A DNA stretch of 55,662 bases, taken from contig NZ_KE332395.1 of NCBI RefSeq assembly GCF_000409775.1, forward strand, positions 198,498 to 254,159, in the 5' to 3' direction. The translations under genes and the position numbers were made by a program. Source of the stretch: Litchfieldella anticariensis FP35 = DSM 16096 (GTDB lineage Bacteria > Pseudomonadota > Gammaproteobacteria > Pseudomonadales > Halomonadaceae). Below the pieces are notes generated by a model. That model saw only the letters and a program-made list of their open reading frames with translations, made no database searches and was not told the origin of the DNA. Of the stretch, positions 25,647-35,478 are shown one piece after another. Each line of letters opens with the position of its first letter. Within the stretch, counting starts at the first letter, position 1.

Positions 25647-26425
25647 GACAGGTCTCCGTTAATGTTCTGAGCGGAGCCGGTGGGTTCGAGAATACGCACC
25701 GCCTCGCCCTGGGTCGCCCGCTTGCGCTCGGCGAGTCGACGCCCCTCGGCGGACTGTAGCGCGCAGTCCTGATCGGATGCGGCGGAGAAACGCACCGCCT
25801 CCTCTTCCCATACCGCATCCAGTGCCTGGGGCGTATCGTCGCGCTCCTCCTCACGTACCTTGGCACGATGGCCATCGACGTCGGTCTCGGCACCGAACAA
25901 TGCCAGAAGCGCCAACGGCACCCGGGCATGTTCGGCGTCGCGCTCTTCCAGCCGCGCAGTGAGTAACGCCAGGATGTGGCGAATCTCGCCCAGCCAGCGG
26001 CCGATCTCGGCCTCCGAGCGCGTGGACAGGTACTCGAGGAACAGCGGCAGGTAATCGGGCAGTTCACGAGCATCGAGCTCGAAACCGGCAGCCTCGTATT
26101 CGGCCAGCAGGTCGACCATCGCCTGGCCGCGATCACGGGATTCACCATGCACGTGCTCGAACAGCAGCAGCGAGGTCGCGCGCCCCTTGTCGAACTGGGC
26201 CACATAGGTGGCTTGCAGATCGAGCAGGTCGGCTTCCGCGATGCGCTGGCACCAGGCCATCAGCTCGGTGCGCAGTGCCGTAGGCCAGCGGCGCTCTGCC
26301 CCCAGTACCTCGATCATGTCGCCCGCCGCCTCCTGCAGCTCCGGCGTCGGGTAGTCGAGCAGACGGGCCAGCACGCGCAGGCTGCGCATGCCGACGGGTT
26401 CGATTTGCAATGCCGCCTCAGCCAT
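25643..26425 (-). CDS. narJ: Nitrate reductase molybdenum cofactor assembly chaperone NarJ
   Basis: The product has 260 residues from the ATG at 26425, six bases after AGGAGGT; it starts eight bases before the end of narH, so the genes are coupled. It belongs to the TorD/NarJ helical family: LRVLARLLDYPTPELQEAAG at the start and the conserved YVAQFDKGRATSLLLFEHVH, RDRGQAMVDL and LPDYLPLFLEYLS. It keeps NarGH in an open state for Mo-cofactor insertion and is not part of the mature enzyme. The C-terminal Glu/Ala-rich tail is less conserved. Confidence 0.96.
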   Translation of the reverse strand: MAEAALQIEPVGMRSLRVLARLLDYPTPELQEAAGDMIEVLGAERRWPTALRTELMAWCQRIAEADLLDLQATYVAQFDKGRATSLLLFEHVHGESRDRGQAMVDLLAEYEAAGFELDARELPDYLPLFLEYLSTRSEAEIGRWLGEIRHILALLTARLEERDAEHARVPLALLALFGAETDVDGHRAKVREEERDDTPQALDAVWEEEAVRFSAASDQDCALQSAEGRRLAERKRATQGEAVRILEPTGSAQNINGDLS

Positions 26426-27983
26426 GACGCACCTCCTCTGCTTCAGCATGGGGATCGTAGACATCGACCGGCTGCACCAGCTTGGTGGTCTGCTTGCGGC
26501 CACCGAACAGGCTCGCTTCGCTGTCGCCGCCATGACAGCCATTGCCGAAGCTGAAGCCACAGCCGCCGCGCTCGGGGAAGGCTTCGGTGGCCATTTCGCG
26601 GTGGCTGGCGGGGATCACGAAGCGATCCTCGTAGTTGGCGATAGCGAGATAGCGATACATCTCTTCCACCTGGGCCTCGGTCAGGTCCACGGCTTCCAGC
26701 ACGCTGGCGTCGGCCTGGCCTTCGACGTGCTTGCCGCGCATGTAAAGACGCATTGCCATCAAGCGCTTGAGGGCCAGTACCACGGGCTCCTCCTCACCGG
26801 CGGTGAGCAGGTTGGCCAGATACCTCACCGGGATACGCAGCGATTCGATCTTGGGCAGCACACCGTCATATTCCACATGACCGGCTTCCGCGGCGGACTG
26901 GATCGGCGACAGTGGCGGCACGTACCACACCATCGGCAGAGTGCGGTATTCGGGGTGCAGTGGAAGTGCCAGCCCCCAGTCGATGGCCAGCTTGTAGACC
27001 GGCGACGCCTGGGCGGCCTTGATCACACTGTCGGGAATGCCGTCCTGCCTGGCTTGGGCGATCACTTGCGGGTCGTGCGGATCGAGGAAGATTTCGCACT
27101 GGCGGTGATAGAGATCGCGCTCGTCGGCGGAGCTGGCCACTTCTTCGATACGGTCGGCGTCATAGAGCAGCACGCCGAGATAGCGGATGCGGCCCACGCA
27201 GGTCTCGGAGCACACGGTTGGTTGACCGGCCTCGATACGCGGGTAGCAGAAGATGCACTTCTCGGATTTGCCGGTCTTCCAGTTGTAGTAGATCTTCTTG
27301 TACGGGCAGCCGGAGATGCACATCCGCCAGCCGCGACACTTGTCCTGGTCGATCAGCACGATGCCGTCTTCCTCGCGCTTGTAGATCGCACCGCTCGGGC
27401 ACGACGCCACACACGTCGGGTTGAGGCAGTGCTCGCACAGCCGCGGCAGGTACATCATGAAGGTGTTCTCGAACTGGCCGTAGATATCGGCCTGGACCTG
27501 TTCGAAGTTGGCATCCTTGCGGCGCTTGGCGAACTCGGTACCGAGGATCTCCTCCCAGTTCGGGCCCCATTCGATCTTGTTCATACGCTGGCCGGAGATC
27601 AGCGAACGCGGGCGCGCCACCGGCTGATGTTCGCTTTGCTTGGCGGTGTGCAGGTGCTGATAGTCGAAATCAAATGGTTCGTAATAGTCATCGATCTCGG
27701 GCAGGTCGGGGTTGGCGAAGATGTTCGCCAGTACCCGCCACTTGCCACCGATGCGCGGTTCGATCCTGCCGTCCTTGCGACGCAGCCAACCGCCCTTCCA
27801 CTTCTGCTGGTTCTCCCACTCCTTGGGGAAACCGACGCCGGGCTTGGTCTCGACGTTGTTGAACCAGGCGTATTCCACGCCCTCGCGACTGGTCCAGACG
27901 TTCTTGCAGGTCACCGAGCAAGTGTGGCAACCGATGCACTTGTCGAGGTTGAGGACCATGCCTACCTGTGAACGGATCTTCAT
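26418..27983 (-). CDS. narH: Respiratory nitrate reductase beta subunit NarH
   Basis: The 521-residue iron-sulfur subunit sits on the cytoplasmic face. Cys groups for four clusters are visible: CIGCHTCSVTC (16-26), CEHCLNPTCVASCP, CRGWRMCISGCP with the Trp that makes this the 3Fe-4S site, and CIFCYPRIEAGQPTVCSETC. It passes electrons from the NarI hemes to NarG. Start overlaps the narG stop. The C-terminus has an extra Gly/Cys-rich stretch (GGCGFSFGNGCHGGD) seen in Pseudomonas-type NarH. Confidence 0.97.
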   Translation of the reverse strand: MKIRSQVGMVLNLDKCIGCHTCSVTCKNVWTSREGVEYAWFNNVETKPGVGFPKEWENQQKWKGGWLRRKDGRIEPRIGGKWRVLANIFANPDLPEIDDYYEPFDFDYQHLHTAKQSEHQPVARPRSLISGQRMNKIEWGPNWEEILGTEFAKRRKDANFEQVQADIYGQFENTFMMYLPRLCEHCLNPTCVASCPSGAIYKREEDGIVLIDQDKCRGWRMCISGCPYKKIYYNWKTGKSEKCIFCYPRIEAGQPTVCSETCVGRIRYLGVLLYDADRIEEVASSADERDLYHRQCEIFLDPHDPQVIAQARQDGIPDSVIKAAQASPVYKLAIDWGLALPLHPEYRTLPMVWYVPPLSPIQSAAEAGHVEYDGVLPKIESLRIPVRYLANLLTAGEEEPVVLALKRLMAMRLYMRGKHVEGQADASVLEAVDLTEAQVEEMYRYLAIANYEDRFVIPASHREMATEAFPERGGCGFSFGNGCHGGDSEASLFGGRKQTTKLVQPVDVYDPHAEAEEVRHG

Positions 27984-30900
27984 TTCACGGCCTCCTGTAC
28001 GGTGTCATTGCCCTCGCCGTCCAGCCAGTCGATACGCTTCATCTTGCGCACCATGACGAACTCGTCGCGGTTGGAGCCGACCGTTCCGTAGTAGTTGAAG
28101 CTATAGGAGAGCTGCGCATAGCCGCCGATCATGTGGGTCGGCTTGGGGCACACGCGCGTCACCGAGTTGTGGATGCCGCCACGCGTACCGGTGATCTCCG
28201 AGCCCGGCACGTTCACGTTGCGCTCCTGGGCGTGGTACATCATCGCCATGCCGTTCTTGACCCGCTGGCTGACCACCGCCCGCGCAGCGATCGAACCGTT
28301 GGCGTTGTAGACCTCGATCCAGTCGTTGTCTTCGACGCCGATATCCAAGGCATCGTCCTCGGACAGCCACACCACCGGGCCGCCGCGGTTGAGTGTCAGC
28401 ATCAGCAGGTTGTCGCTGTAGGTGGAGTGGATCCCCCACTTCTGGTGCGGGGTGATGAAGTTCAGCGCCTTCTCCGGGTTACCGTTGGATTCCACCTGCA
28501 CCCCGGCCAGCGCCTTGGTGTCGATCGGCGAACGATAGACCAGCAGGCTCTCACCGAAGGCGCGCATCCAGGCATGGTCCTGATAGAACTGCTGGCGGCC
28601 GCTCACCGTGCGCCACGGAATCAGCTCGTGGACGTTGGTGTAGCCAGCGTTGTAGGAGACGTGCTCGTCCTCGAGACCGGACCAGGTCGGACTGGAGATG
28701 ATCTTGCGCGGCTGGGCGACCACGTCGCGGAAGCGAATCTTCTCCTCTTCCTTGTTGACGGCCAGGTGGGTGTGGTCGCGCCCGGTGATCTTCGACAACG
28801 CGCCCCACGCCTTGACCGCCACTTGGCCGTTGGTTTCCGGGGCCAGCGACAGGATCACCTCGGCGGCGTCGATCGCCGTCTCGATCTTCGGACGTCCCTT
28901 GGCCGGACCTTCCTGCTTGACGTAGTTGAGCTTGCCGAGTAGCTCGATCTCGCTGTCGGTGTTCCAGCTGATGCCCTTGCCGCCATTGCCGAGCTTGCCC
29001 AGCGCCGGGCCGAGCGAGGTGAAGCGCTCGTAGGTGGCCGGGTAGTCGCGCTTGACTTCGATCAGCGCCGGCATGGTCTTGCCGGGGATCGGCTCGCACT
29101 CGCCTTTCTTCCAGTCCTTGACCTCGGGCTGGGCCAGTTCGGCGGGCGAGTCGTGCTGGTGCGGCAGGGTGACCAGGTCGGTCTCCTCGCCCAGGTGCCC
29201 CACGCAGACCTGGGAGAACGCCTTGGCGATGCCCTTGTAGATCTCCCAGTCGCTGCGCGACTCCCACGCCGGATCGGTGGCCGCGGTCAGCGGGTGGATG
29301 AAGGGGTGCATGTCGGACGTGTTGAGGTCGTCCTTCTCGTACCAGGTCGCCGTGGGCAGCACGATGTCCGAGTAGAGGCAGGTAGTGGACATGCGGAAGT
29401 CCAACGTCACCAGCAGGTCGAGCTTGCCCTCGGGGGCCTCGTCGTGCCACACCACCTCTTCCGGCTTACTGCGGCCTTCGACGCCCAGGTCCTTGCCCTG
29501 GATGCCGTGACGGGTGCCCAGCAGGTACTTGAGCATGTACTCGTGGCCCTTGCCGGAGCTGCCCAGCAGGTTGGAGCGCCAGATGAACATGTTGCGCGGG
29601 AAGTTCTGCGGATTGTCCGGATCTTCCGCAGCGAAAGCCAACTGATTACAAGTCAGTTGGTCCACGACATAGTCGACGGTGGACTTGCCGGCGGCCTTGG
29701 CTGCTTCCGCCAGGCGCAGCGGGTTGGTACCGAGCTGCGGCGCGGACGGCAGCCAGCCCATGCGCTCGGAGCGCACATTGAAGTCGATCAGGCTGCCGCT
29801 GTAGTCGGCCGGATTGGCCAGCGGCGAGAGGATCTCCTTGACGTCGAGCTTCTCGTAGCGCCACTGGCTGGAGTGATTATAGAAGAACGAGGTGGAATTC
29901 ATGTGGCGCGGCGGACGCGTCCAGTCGAGACCGAACGCCAGCGGCAGCCAGCCGGTCTGCGGACGCAGTTTCTCCTGGCCCACGTAGTGGGCCCAGCCAC
30001 CACCGCTCTGACCGATGCAGCCGCACATCACCAGCATGTTGATCAGGCCACGGTAGTTCATGTCCATGTGGTACCAGTGGTTCATGCCGGCGCCGACGAT
30101 GATCATGCTGTGGCCTCGGGTCTTGTTGGCGTTGTCGGCGAACTCACGGGCGATACGGATGCACTGCTCGGCGGGTACCCCGGTGATCTTCTCCTGCCAG
30201 GCCGGCGTGTAGGGCTTGACCTGGTCGAAGGACGTGGCGCCGTCGTCCTCGTCCTCTTGCCCCTCTTTACTTCTAAAACCGCGGTCGATGCCGTAGTTGG
30301 CACACATCAGGTCGAATACGGTGACCGCCAGCACCTCACTGCCATCGGCCTTGGTCAAGCGCTTGGCAGGCAGACTGTGGTAAAGCAACTCGTTACCGAC
30401 GACGTGATCGAAGTGCTCGTGGGCGATGCCGCCGAAATAGGGGAAGGCGACTCTGGCCACGTCGTCATGCTTGTCGGCCAGGGTCAGCAGCGGCTGGATC
30501 TCCTCGCCGTCGGCGTCGCGTGGTTCGAGGCTCCACTTGCCCTCTTCCCCCCAGCGGAAGCCGATGGAGCCACGCGGCACCACCAGTTGGTCGCGGGTCT
30601 CGTCCCAGGCCACGGTCTTCCACTCGGGATTGTTGTCCTGACCGAAGTTGGCGGTGAAGTCGCTGGCACGCAGTTGCTTGCCGGGCACGAAGCTGCCGTC
30701 GTCGCGCTTCTCGAGTTCGACCAGGAACGGCATATCGGTGTAGCGCCGTACGTAGTCGGTGAAATAGGCGCTGGGTTTGTCGAGATGGAACTGCTTGAGG
30801 ATCACGTGGCCCATGGCCATGGCCAGCGCAGCATCGGTGCCCTGCTTGGCGGACAGCCACTCATCGGCGAGCTTGGAAACCTCGGCGTAGTCCGGGGTGA

Positions 30901-31741
30901 TGGCGACGGTCTTGGTGCCCTTGTAGCGCACCTCGGTGAAAAAATGGGCATCAGGGGTCCGGGTCTGGGGCACGTTGGAGCCCCAGGCGATGATGTAGCC
31001 GGAGTTGTACCAGTCGGCGGATTCGGGCACATCGGTCTGTTCGCCCCAGGTCATCGGCGAGGCCGGCGGCAGGTCGCAGTACCAGTCGTAGAAGCTCATG
31101 CACACACCGCCGATCAGCGACAGATAGCGGCTGCCCGCGGCATAGCTGACCATCGACATGGCCGGAATCGGCGAGAAACCGATGATGCGGTCGGGGCCGT
31201 ACTGCTTGGCGGTGTAGACGTTGGAAGCGGCAATCAGCTCGTTGAGCTCGTCCCAGTCGGCACGCACGAAGCCGCCCATGCCACGGGCGCGCTTGTACTG
31301 CTTGGTCTTGGCCGGGTCCTCGACGATCGACGCCCAGGCCTCGACCGGGTCGCTCTTCTCCCGCTTCGCCTCTCGCCACAGCGCCAGCAGCGGCTTGCGG
31401 ATCATCGGATGCTTCAAGCGGTTGGCGCTGTACAGGTACCAGGAATAACTGGCCCCACGCGGGCAACCGCGCGGCTCATGGTTGGGCAGGTCGGGGCGGG
31501 TGCGCGGGTAGTCGGTCTGCTGGGTCTCCCAGGTGACCAGACCGTTCTTGACGTAGATCTTCCAACTGCACGAACCGGTGCAGTTCACCCCGTGGGTAGA
31601 ACGTACGACCTTGTCGTGTTGCCAACGGGCACGATAGCCGTCTTCCCAGGCGCGGGATTCGTCGCGAACTTCACCATGATCGTTGGCGAAGGGCTCGCGG
31701 GTCTTGCGGAAGAAATTCAGCCGGTCAATGAAGTGACTCAT
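27980..31741 (-). CDS. narG: Respiratory nitrate reductase alpha subunit NarG
   Basis: The 1253-residue catalytic subunit carries Mo-bis-MGD and one 4Fe-4S cluster (FS0) and reduces nitrate to nitrite in the cytosol. The N-terminal cluster ligands are His50, Cys54, Cys58 and Cys93 (HGVNCTGSCSWK, RGCPRGASY). The Mo-ligand region DWYNSGYIIAWGSNVPQTRT is intact. Length equals the family norm. The leader before the ATG folds into a long stem-loop that includes the GGAG ribosome-binding site (31745-31813). Confidence 0.98.
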   Translation of the reverse strand: MSHFIDRLNFFRKTREPFANDHGEVRDESRAWEDGYRARWQHDKVVRSTHGVNCTGSCSWKIYVKNGLVTWETQQTDYPRTRPDLPNHEPRGCPRGASYSWYLYSANRLKHPMIRKPLLALWREAKREKSDPVEAWASIVEDPAKTKQYKRARGMGGFVRADWDELNELIAASNVYTAKQYGPDRIIGFSPIPAMSMVSYAAGSRYLSLIGGVCMSFYDWYCDLPPASPMTWGEQTDVPESADWYNSGYIIAWGSNVPQTRTPDAHFFTEVRYKGTKTVAITPDYAEVSKLADEWLSAKQGTDAALAMAMGHVILKQFHLDKPSAYFTDYVRRYTDMPFLVELEKRDDGSFVPGKQLRASDFTANFGQDNNPEWKTVAWDETRDQLVVPRGSIGFRWGEEGKWSLEPRDADGEEIQPLLTLADKHDDVARVAFPYFGGIAHEHFDHVVGNELLYHSLPAKRLTKADGSEVLAVTVFDLMCANYGIDRGFRSKEGQEDEDDGATSFDQVKPYTPAWQEKITGVPAEQCIRIAREFADNANKTRGHSMIIVGAGMNHWYHMDMNYRGLINMLVMCGCIGQSGGGWAHYVGQEKLRPQTGWLPLAFGLDWTRPPRHMNSTSFFYNHSSQWRYEKLDVKEILSPLANPADYSGSLIDFNVRSERMGWLPSAPQLGTNPLRLAEAAKAAGKSTVDYVVDQLTCNQLAFAAEDPDNPQNFPRNMFIWRSNLLGSSGKGHEYMLKYLLGTRHGIQGKDLGVEGRSKPEEVVWHDEAPEGKLDLLVTLDFRMSTTCLYSDIVLPTATWYEKDDLNTSDMHPFIHPLTAATDPAWESRSDWEIYKGIAKAFSQVCVGHLGEETDLVTLPHQHDSPAELAQPEVKDWKKGECEPIPGKTMPALIEVKRDYPATYERFTSLGPALGKLGNGGKGISWNTDSEIELLGKLNYVKQEGPAKGRPKIETAIDAAEVILSLAPETNGQVAVKAWGALSKITGRDHTHLAVNKEEEKIRFRDVVAQPRKIISSPTWSGLEDEHVSYNAGYTNVHELIPWRTVSGRQQFYQDHAWMRAFGESLLVYRSPIDTKALAGVQVESNGNPEKALNFITPHQKWGIHSTYSDNLLMLTLNRGGPVVWLSEDDALDIGVEDNDWIEVYNANGSIAARAVVSQRVKNGMAMMYHAQERNVNVPGSEITGTRGGIHNSVTRVCPKPTHMIGGYAQLSYSFNYYGTVGSNRDEFVMVRKMKRIDWLDGEGNDTVQEAVK

Positions 31742-31744
31742 GGT

Positions 31745-31813
31745 CGATCTCCAGGCTCCTCATCAAATGGGCGACCGCTCGGGGCGGCTCCTGATGAGGA
31801 TTCTGGGAGATCG
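31745..31813 (-). promoter_or_regulatory. Long leader hairpin sequestering the narG ribosome-binding site
   Basis: On the minus strand CGATCTCCCAG (31803-31813) pairs with CTGGAGATCG (31745-31754, one bulge), CCTCATCA (31792-31799) with TGATGAGG (31758-31765), and CCGC with GCGG inside. The 3' outer strand holds the GGAG just before the narG ATG. The leader may regulate translation or be an mRNA processing site between narK and narG. Confidence 0.6.
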
Positions 31814-31890
31814 ATCGGTAAATTACTGCCCGGTTACCTCCATATACCCGGGTTCTACCACCAAGGGGATAGAGGCCCGTGTCATGCGGG

Positions 31891-33162
31891 TTACGTCATT
31901 GATTCAGGCATGTAATCGTGGGCATGAAGTTGCTCCCACAACATCACCAACATGCACACGCCTAACGCTGCATAGAGAAACATGAAGCCGGCGGTACGAA
32001 TGCCGCCCCAGGTGTCACCGAGCGCGAACATCAACGGCAGCATGGCGGCGAATGCGCCACCCAAGGCCAGCGCCAGCCCTCCTACCCGGGCCATGTCGTC
32101 GCCGTGATCGCGATGGATCAAGCGCATCAGGCTTCCCTTGCCAATCCCCATGGCCAAACCCATGCTTCCCACCAGGGTGACGAACCCCCACAGCGGCATA
32201 TGGAAGCTGAAGGTCAGGTCGTCCTGTACTCCCTGGATATTGATCGAGAAGCTAGGGTAGGAAAGCCAGAACAGGCAGGCCAGCACCCACAGCCCGACCC
32301 ACCAGCGCAGGCTGCGGAAGTTGCGCCAGTCGGCCAGCGCCCCTCCGAGGATCTGACCAAGCCCGCAGGACAGGGTGAAAGTCAGCGCCCAAAGCGCGGC
32401 ACTCGCCAGCGGCAGGTGGTATTGCGCGGCGAGATAGCCCGGTAGCCACAGCGCCAACGCCACGAAGGCGCCGAAGAAAAAGCTATAATAGAACGCCAGC
32501 CGCCGGGCTGCCCAACAAGACGGCAGCCATGTTCGGTAACGCGGGGGTAGCTCACGCGGTGACACTGTGGATGCCGAGTCATCGGCAAACAGCCATAGCA
32601 GCAACGCCACCATCACGATGAGCAACAAATAGAGCGTAGGGGCCAGGCGCCAACCATAGGCCTGACTGACCAGCGGCAGCAGCAGGTAGCTCAGCCCAGC
32701 ACCCAGCATCCCGGCACCATACAGCCCGAGGGCCAGGCCGGCATGCCGTGACGGCCCCCAGGTCGCCACCCGCACCAGGCCGGCCACCAGGGTACCGGCA
32801 CCCAGCCCCAGGCCAGCCCCAGCCAGCAGGAACTCGATGTAATGCTGAGCCTGACCGATCCACCATAGGAAGGGGCACACCAGCCACAGACAGGCGATCA
32901 TCACCCGCTGTCCGCCTATGCGTTCGGCCAGCCGTGCCGCAGGCAGGCTAACCAGCGCACCGCTGAGCATGGGGCTCGCCAGCAACCCGGCGAAGGCCAG
33001 TTCACTGAGGCCCAGGTTGCTATGCAGTTCGACGCCAAGCACAGCGAAAATGGTCCAGCAGGCGAACACCAGTGCAAAAGCCAGCGGCGACAACAGGATG
33101 ACCACCAATGGCCGGTAGCCAAGGCTCGGGGTGGGCAAGGCGGCTTCCGAAGAGGGGAACAT
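31891..33162 (-). CDS. narK: Nitrate/nitrite transporter NarK (MFS, NNP family)
   Basis: The 423-residue protein has twelve predicted helices. NNP-type Gly-rich signatures are present: AGAGLGLGAGTLVAGLVRVA and GSMGLAMGIGKGSLMRLIH in helices 5 and 11. The loop after helix 2 has RLAERIGGQR. This is NarK1-type length rather than the fused NarK1K2 form. It imports nitrate or exchanges nitrite for it across the inner membrane. First gene of the nar operon on the minus strand; narX was presumably its divergent neighbour before the 13-kb block entered. Confidence 0.94.
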   Translation of the reverse strand: MFPSSEAALPTPSLGYRPLVVILLSPLAFALVFACWTIFAVLGVELHSNLGLSELAFAGLLASPMLSGALVSLPAARLAERIGGQRVMIACLWLVCPFLWWIGQAQHYIEFLLAGAGLGLGAGTLVAGLVRVATWGPSRHAGLALGLYGAGMLGAGLSYLLLPLVSQAYGWRLAPTLYLLLIVMVALLLWLFADDSASTVSPRELPPRYRTWLPSCWAARRLAFYYSFFFGAFVALALWLPGYLAAQYHLPLASAALWALTFTLSCGLGQILGGALADWRNFRSLRWWVGLWVLACLFWLSYPSFSINIQGVQDDLTFSFHMPLWGFVTLVGSMGLAMGIGKGSLMRLIHRDHGDDMARVGGLALALGGAFAAMLPLMFALGDTWGGIRTAGFMFLYAALGVCMLVMLWEQLHAHDYMPESMT

Positions 33163-33194
33163 GGTGAAAATATCTCGGGTATTAGTTACGATAA

Positions 33195-33253
33195 ATTCTC
33201 GATTGCGGGGCCAATGGCGTCAAAAGGGCATCGGGGGTATTCCTTTCGAGGTA
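33195..33253. repeat. Direct repeat A (59 bp) flanking the lyase/T2SS block
   Basis: Aligned with repeat B at 46641-46698, 47 of 59 positions agree with one gap; both start ATTCTCGAT and end CTTTCGAGGTA, in the same orientation. Each copy also contains an internal inverted repeat (here AAAGG / CCTTT). Copy A lies 33-91 bp upstream of narK, so it also forms part of the narK promoter region. Confidence 0.75.
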
Positions 33254-33255
33254 AA

Positions 33256-33288
33256 AAAACCCGGCAACCTGTTCGGCTGCCGGGTTCG
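33256..33288 (-). terminator. Rho-independent terminator of the lyase gene
   Basis: AACCCGGCA and TGCCGGGTT make a 9-bp stem; on the minus strand seven T follow. It lies 25 bases beyond the lyase stop codon and isolates the lyase from narK. Confidence 0.9.
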
Positions 33289-33312
33289 TACTCCACATCT
33301 CTAGTGAGACGA

Positions 33313-35478
33313 TTAATTCACGCTGTTGGCCAGTGCTGCCACTTCATCGGCGGAAAGCGCCCCGCTGTAGAGACGGAAATCGTCCAGCGAGCCCTTGAGG
33401 TAGGGGTCATTGTCGTATTGGGAACGACCCAACCAGTTTTGTGTCAGGTTGCCTATTTTCGCCGGGGAGAAGCGGATGTTGCCACTAATACTACGACCCA
33501 CTTCGCTGCCATCGACATAAAGCACCGCCGTTTGATCTTTCAGTGTCAAGACCACATGAATCCACCGGCCGCTGGGGAATGCCGGCGCATCGAAGGTATT
33601 GTCCCCGTGATAGCTGATTTTGGTACTCGCGAAACGGGCGCTGCCGCTATTGTTTCTGGGAGCCAGGAGAATGTACCGATTCGTCCCATTGCCGAAATCG
33701 AAGAGGCGGGCCCAGTCGCGGTTCTCGTCGATTCGCACCCAGGTGGCCACGGAGAAGTCGGTCAGACTATTGATGACATCGTCCGGCAGATCGATGTAAT
33801 CGTCCACACCATCCAGCACCACGGCATTGCCAGCGATGCCGTTTGCCAGTGTCGGGCCGTTGACCAGGGTAGCGGCCGAGTCGCCCACCGTGCTGGGCAC
33901 CTGGTCTCCGGTCACTTCGTCAAAGCTCAGGTGCAATCGCAGGCGCACTCCGGCTTTCGCCTCCACGACGTTCGAGGGATCGCTTTCCCCCTGTGACGAG
34001 GTGGCGGTTACTCGGTAGTAGTAATCCTGGCCTGCCACTACATCGGTATCCGTATAGGTCAACAGATCACCGGTGTTGACAGTGGTGATGGTCGTGAAGG
34101 GACCGGACGGCGAGTCCGCGCGCTGCAGCGTATAGCTGTCGGCTCCCGTGGCGCCCCACCATGACAGGGACACGCTATCGGTATTCAGCTCGGCGGTCAG
34201 TCCTCGTGGCGCGCCGCCCGCGGGGAAGGGATCCAGGGTCTCGGTCAGCGTATCCCAGCCCATCTCATCGTCTACGATGATGTTCCGGTTGAGCAAGTCG
34301 TCGGACATCCTGGCAAGCCACGGCGCATCGATCCCCAGGCGATTGACGTACTGGTTGTAGGCCAACTGCCACACGGAACGCAACTGACCACGGTTTATAT
34401 CCGAGATGACTCCCTGATAGGTCTTCCAACCGGTGCAGTTTGCTCCGTAGGGGATATAGGGCACGTCTTCGAACTGGTTGTACTTGGCGACGTACTCGAA
34501 GGCGGACAACAGGGCATAATTGTCGTAGCTGAACAGGTCCGTCCCGTGGCGCAGGGCGGTCTTGGCGATAACACCGGTCAACAGCACACCCAAACGGGTA
34601 TGGCCCTGATCGCGGCCACTTTCCTGATACTGCCCCATGTTGCCGGGATGGCGGTAAAAGATCAGGTTCTTCAGCGCGCCATTGCCTTCGCCTTCGTACA
34701 GATAGTCCAACGCCTCGTTGTAGATGTCCGGCCGATCGGCGAAGACGCCGATGGACATCATGCCGGCGATGTTGGCCAGATCCCAGTTGGCCCAGTAGTT
34801 GCTGATGCAGGCATCGTTATGCTTCACCAGGAAACCGTGGTTCATCGGGTAGAAAAGGTTGACCAGCATGTCCTGGAAGCGCGCCAGATCCTCGGGCGCC
34901 CAGCCGTCATAGGTGCGCATGATCTCGCCGATATTGGCAAGCTTGTAGCCGGCCAGGCCCGCAGCCAGATAACGGTCGGCGTTGCCCGTCACTTCCGTCA
35001 GCGTGGAGGACCAGGCGTTCATGAACTTCACCGCCAGGTCGCCATAGGCGGGATCGCCGGAGATCTTCCACCGCAGCGCCAGGGCATACATTTTCTTCAT
35101 TTCATTGACTAGACGGCCATAGTTCTGCCCGTCACCGCCGCGCCTCACTACCGACAGTGGCGCGGGGCCTTGATCCAACCGTGAGTAACTATCGTGGATC
35201 AACTTGTTCCAGCCCTCGATCCAGGGCGATTCCTGGGCCTGTATCTTGGCGCGTATGCGCGCGAAATCGTCCTCGGTGTGCAGCAGACTGGGGTGCGTGA
35301 AGCTCGTCACGTGGGTTCCGGCGTCATCGGCCACGGCTTGATGGCTCGAAAACGCCAGCATCAGCAGGAAGCCGAACAGGGCGGCGATACGCCCTGGTAT
35401 GCGCGAACACCAGGTCACGGATCGCACGCTGGGCGTGGGCACCCTGCGTCGTGTGGATTCCCATGGATGGCAAATCAT
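33313..35478 (-). CDS. Secreted alginate-lyase-family enzyme with FN3 and LamG domains
   Basis: The 721-residue product starts at 35478 behind AAGGAG. The signal peptide ends near AVA-DDAG (50). Residues about 60-400 match the alginate lyase (PF05426-like) alpha/alpha-barrel: FTHPSLLHTEDDFARIRAKI, ISNYWANWDLANIAGMMSI, and YRHPGNMGQYQESGRDQGHT. A fibronectin type III domain (about 412-500, ending VTATSSQGESDPSN) and a LamG/concanavalin-like domain (about 505-715, LDGVDDYIDLP, FSVATWVRI) follow. It is likely an extracellular uronate polysaccharide lyase with carbohydrate binding. It is transcribed away from the T2SS operon, its likely exporter, and has a c-di-GMP-I riboswitch upstream, though a MITE lies between. 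The true substrate is unknown. Confidence 0.82.
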   Translation of the reverse strand: MICHPWESTRRRVPTPSVRSVTWCSRIPGRIAALFGFLLMLAFSSHQAVADDAGTHVTSFTHPSLLHTEDDFARIRAKIQAQESPWIEGWNKLIHDSYSRLDQGPAPLSVVRRGGDGQNYGRLVNEMKKMYALALRWKISGDPAYGDLAVKFMNAWSSTLTEVTGNADRYLAAGLAGYKLANIGEIMRTYDGWAPEDLARFQDMLVNLFYPMNHGFLVKHNDACISNYWANWDLANIAGMMSIGVFADRPDIYNEALDYLYEGEGNGALKNLIFYRHPGNMGQYQESGRDQGHTRLGVLLTGVIAKTALRHGTDLFSYDNYALLSAFEYVAKYNQFEDVPYIPYGANCTGWKTYQGVISDINRGQLRSVWQLAYNQYVNRLGIDAPWLARMSDDLLNRNIIVDDEMGWDTLTETLDPFPAGGAPRGLTAELNTDSVSLSWWGATGADSYTLQRADSPSGPFTTITTVNTGDLLTYTDTDVVAGQDYYYRVTATSSQGESDPSNVVEAKAGVRLRLHLSFDEVTGDQVPSTVGDSAATLVNGPTLANGIAGNAVVLDGVDDYIDLPDDVINSLTDFSVATWVRIDENRDWARLFDFGNGTNRYILLAPRNNSGSARFASTKISYHGDNTFDAPAFPSGRWIHVVLTLKDQTAVLYVDGSEVGRSISGNIRFSPAKIGNLTQNWLGRSQYDNDPYLKGSLDDFRLYSGALSADEVAALANSVN

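Noticed and set aside
26388-27971. A 527-codon open frame on the plus strand
   Set aside because: It mirrors narH and shows only shadow composition.
29153-31915. A 920-codon open frame on the plus strand
   Set aside because: It is antisense to narG, which is intact and conserved; in GC-rich DNA the opposite strand often stays open. The translation has no family character.
33163-33240. Anr/Fnr and NarL binding sites before narK
   Set aside because: I looked for TTGAT-N4-ATCAA and NarL heptamers; only weak partial matches were seen, so none is annotated.
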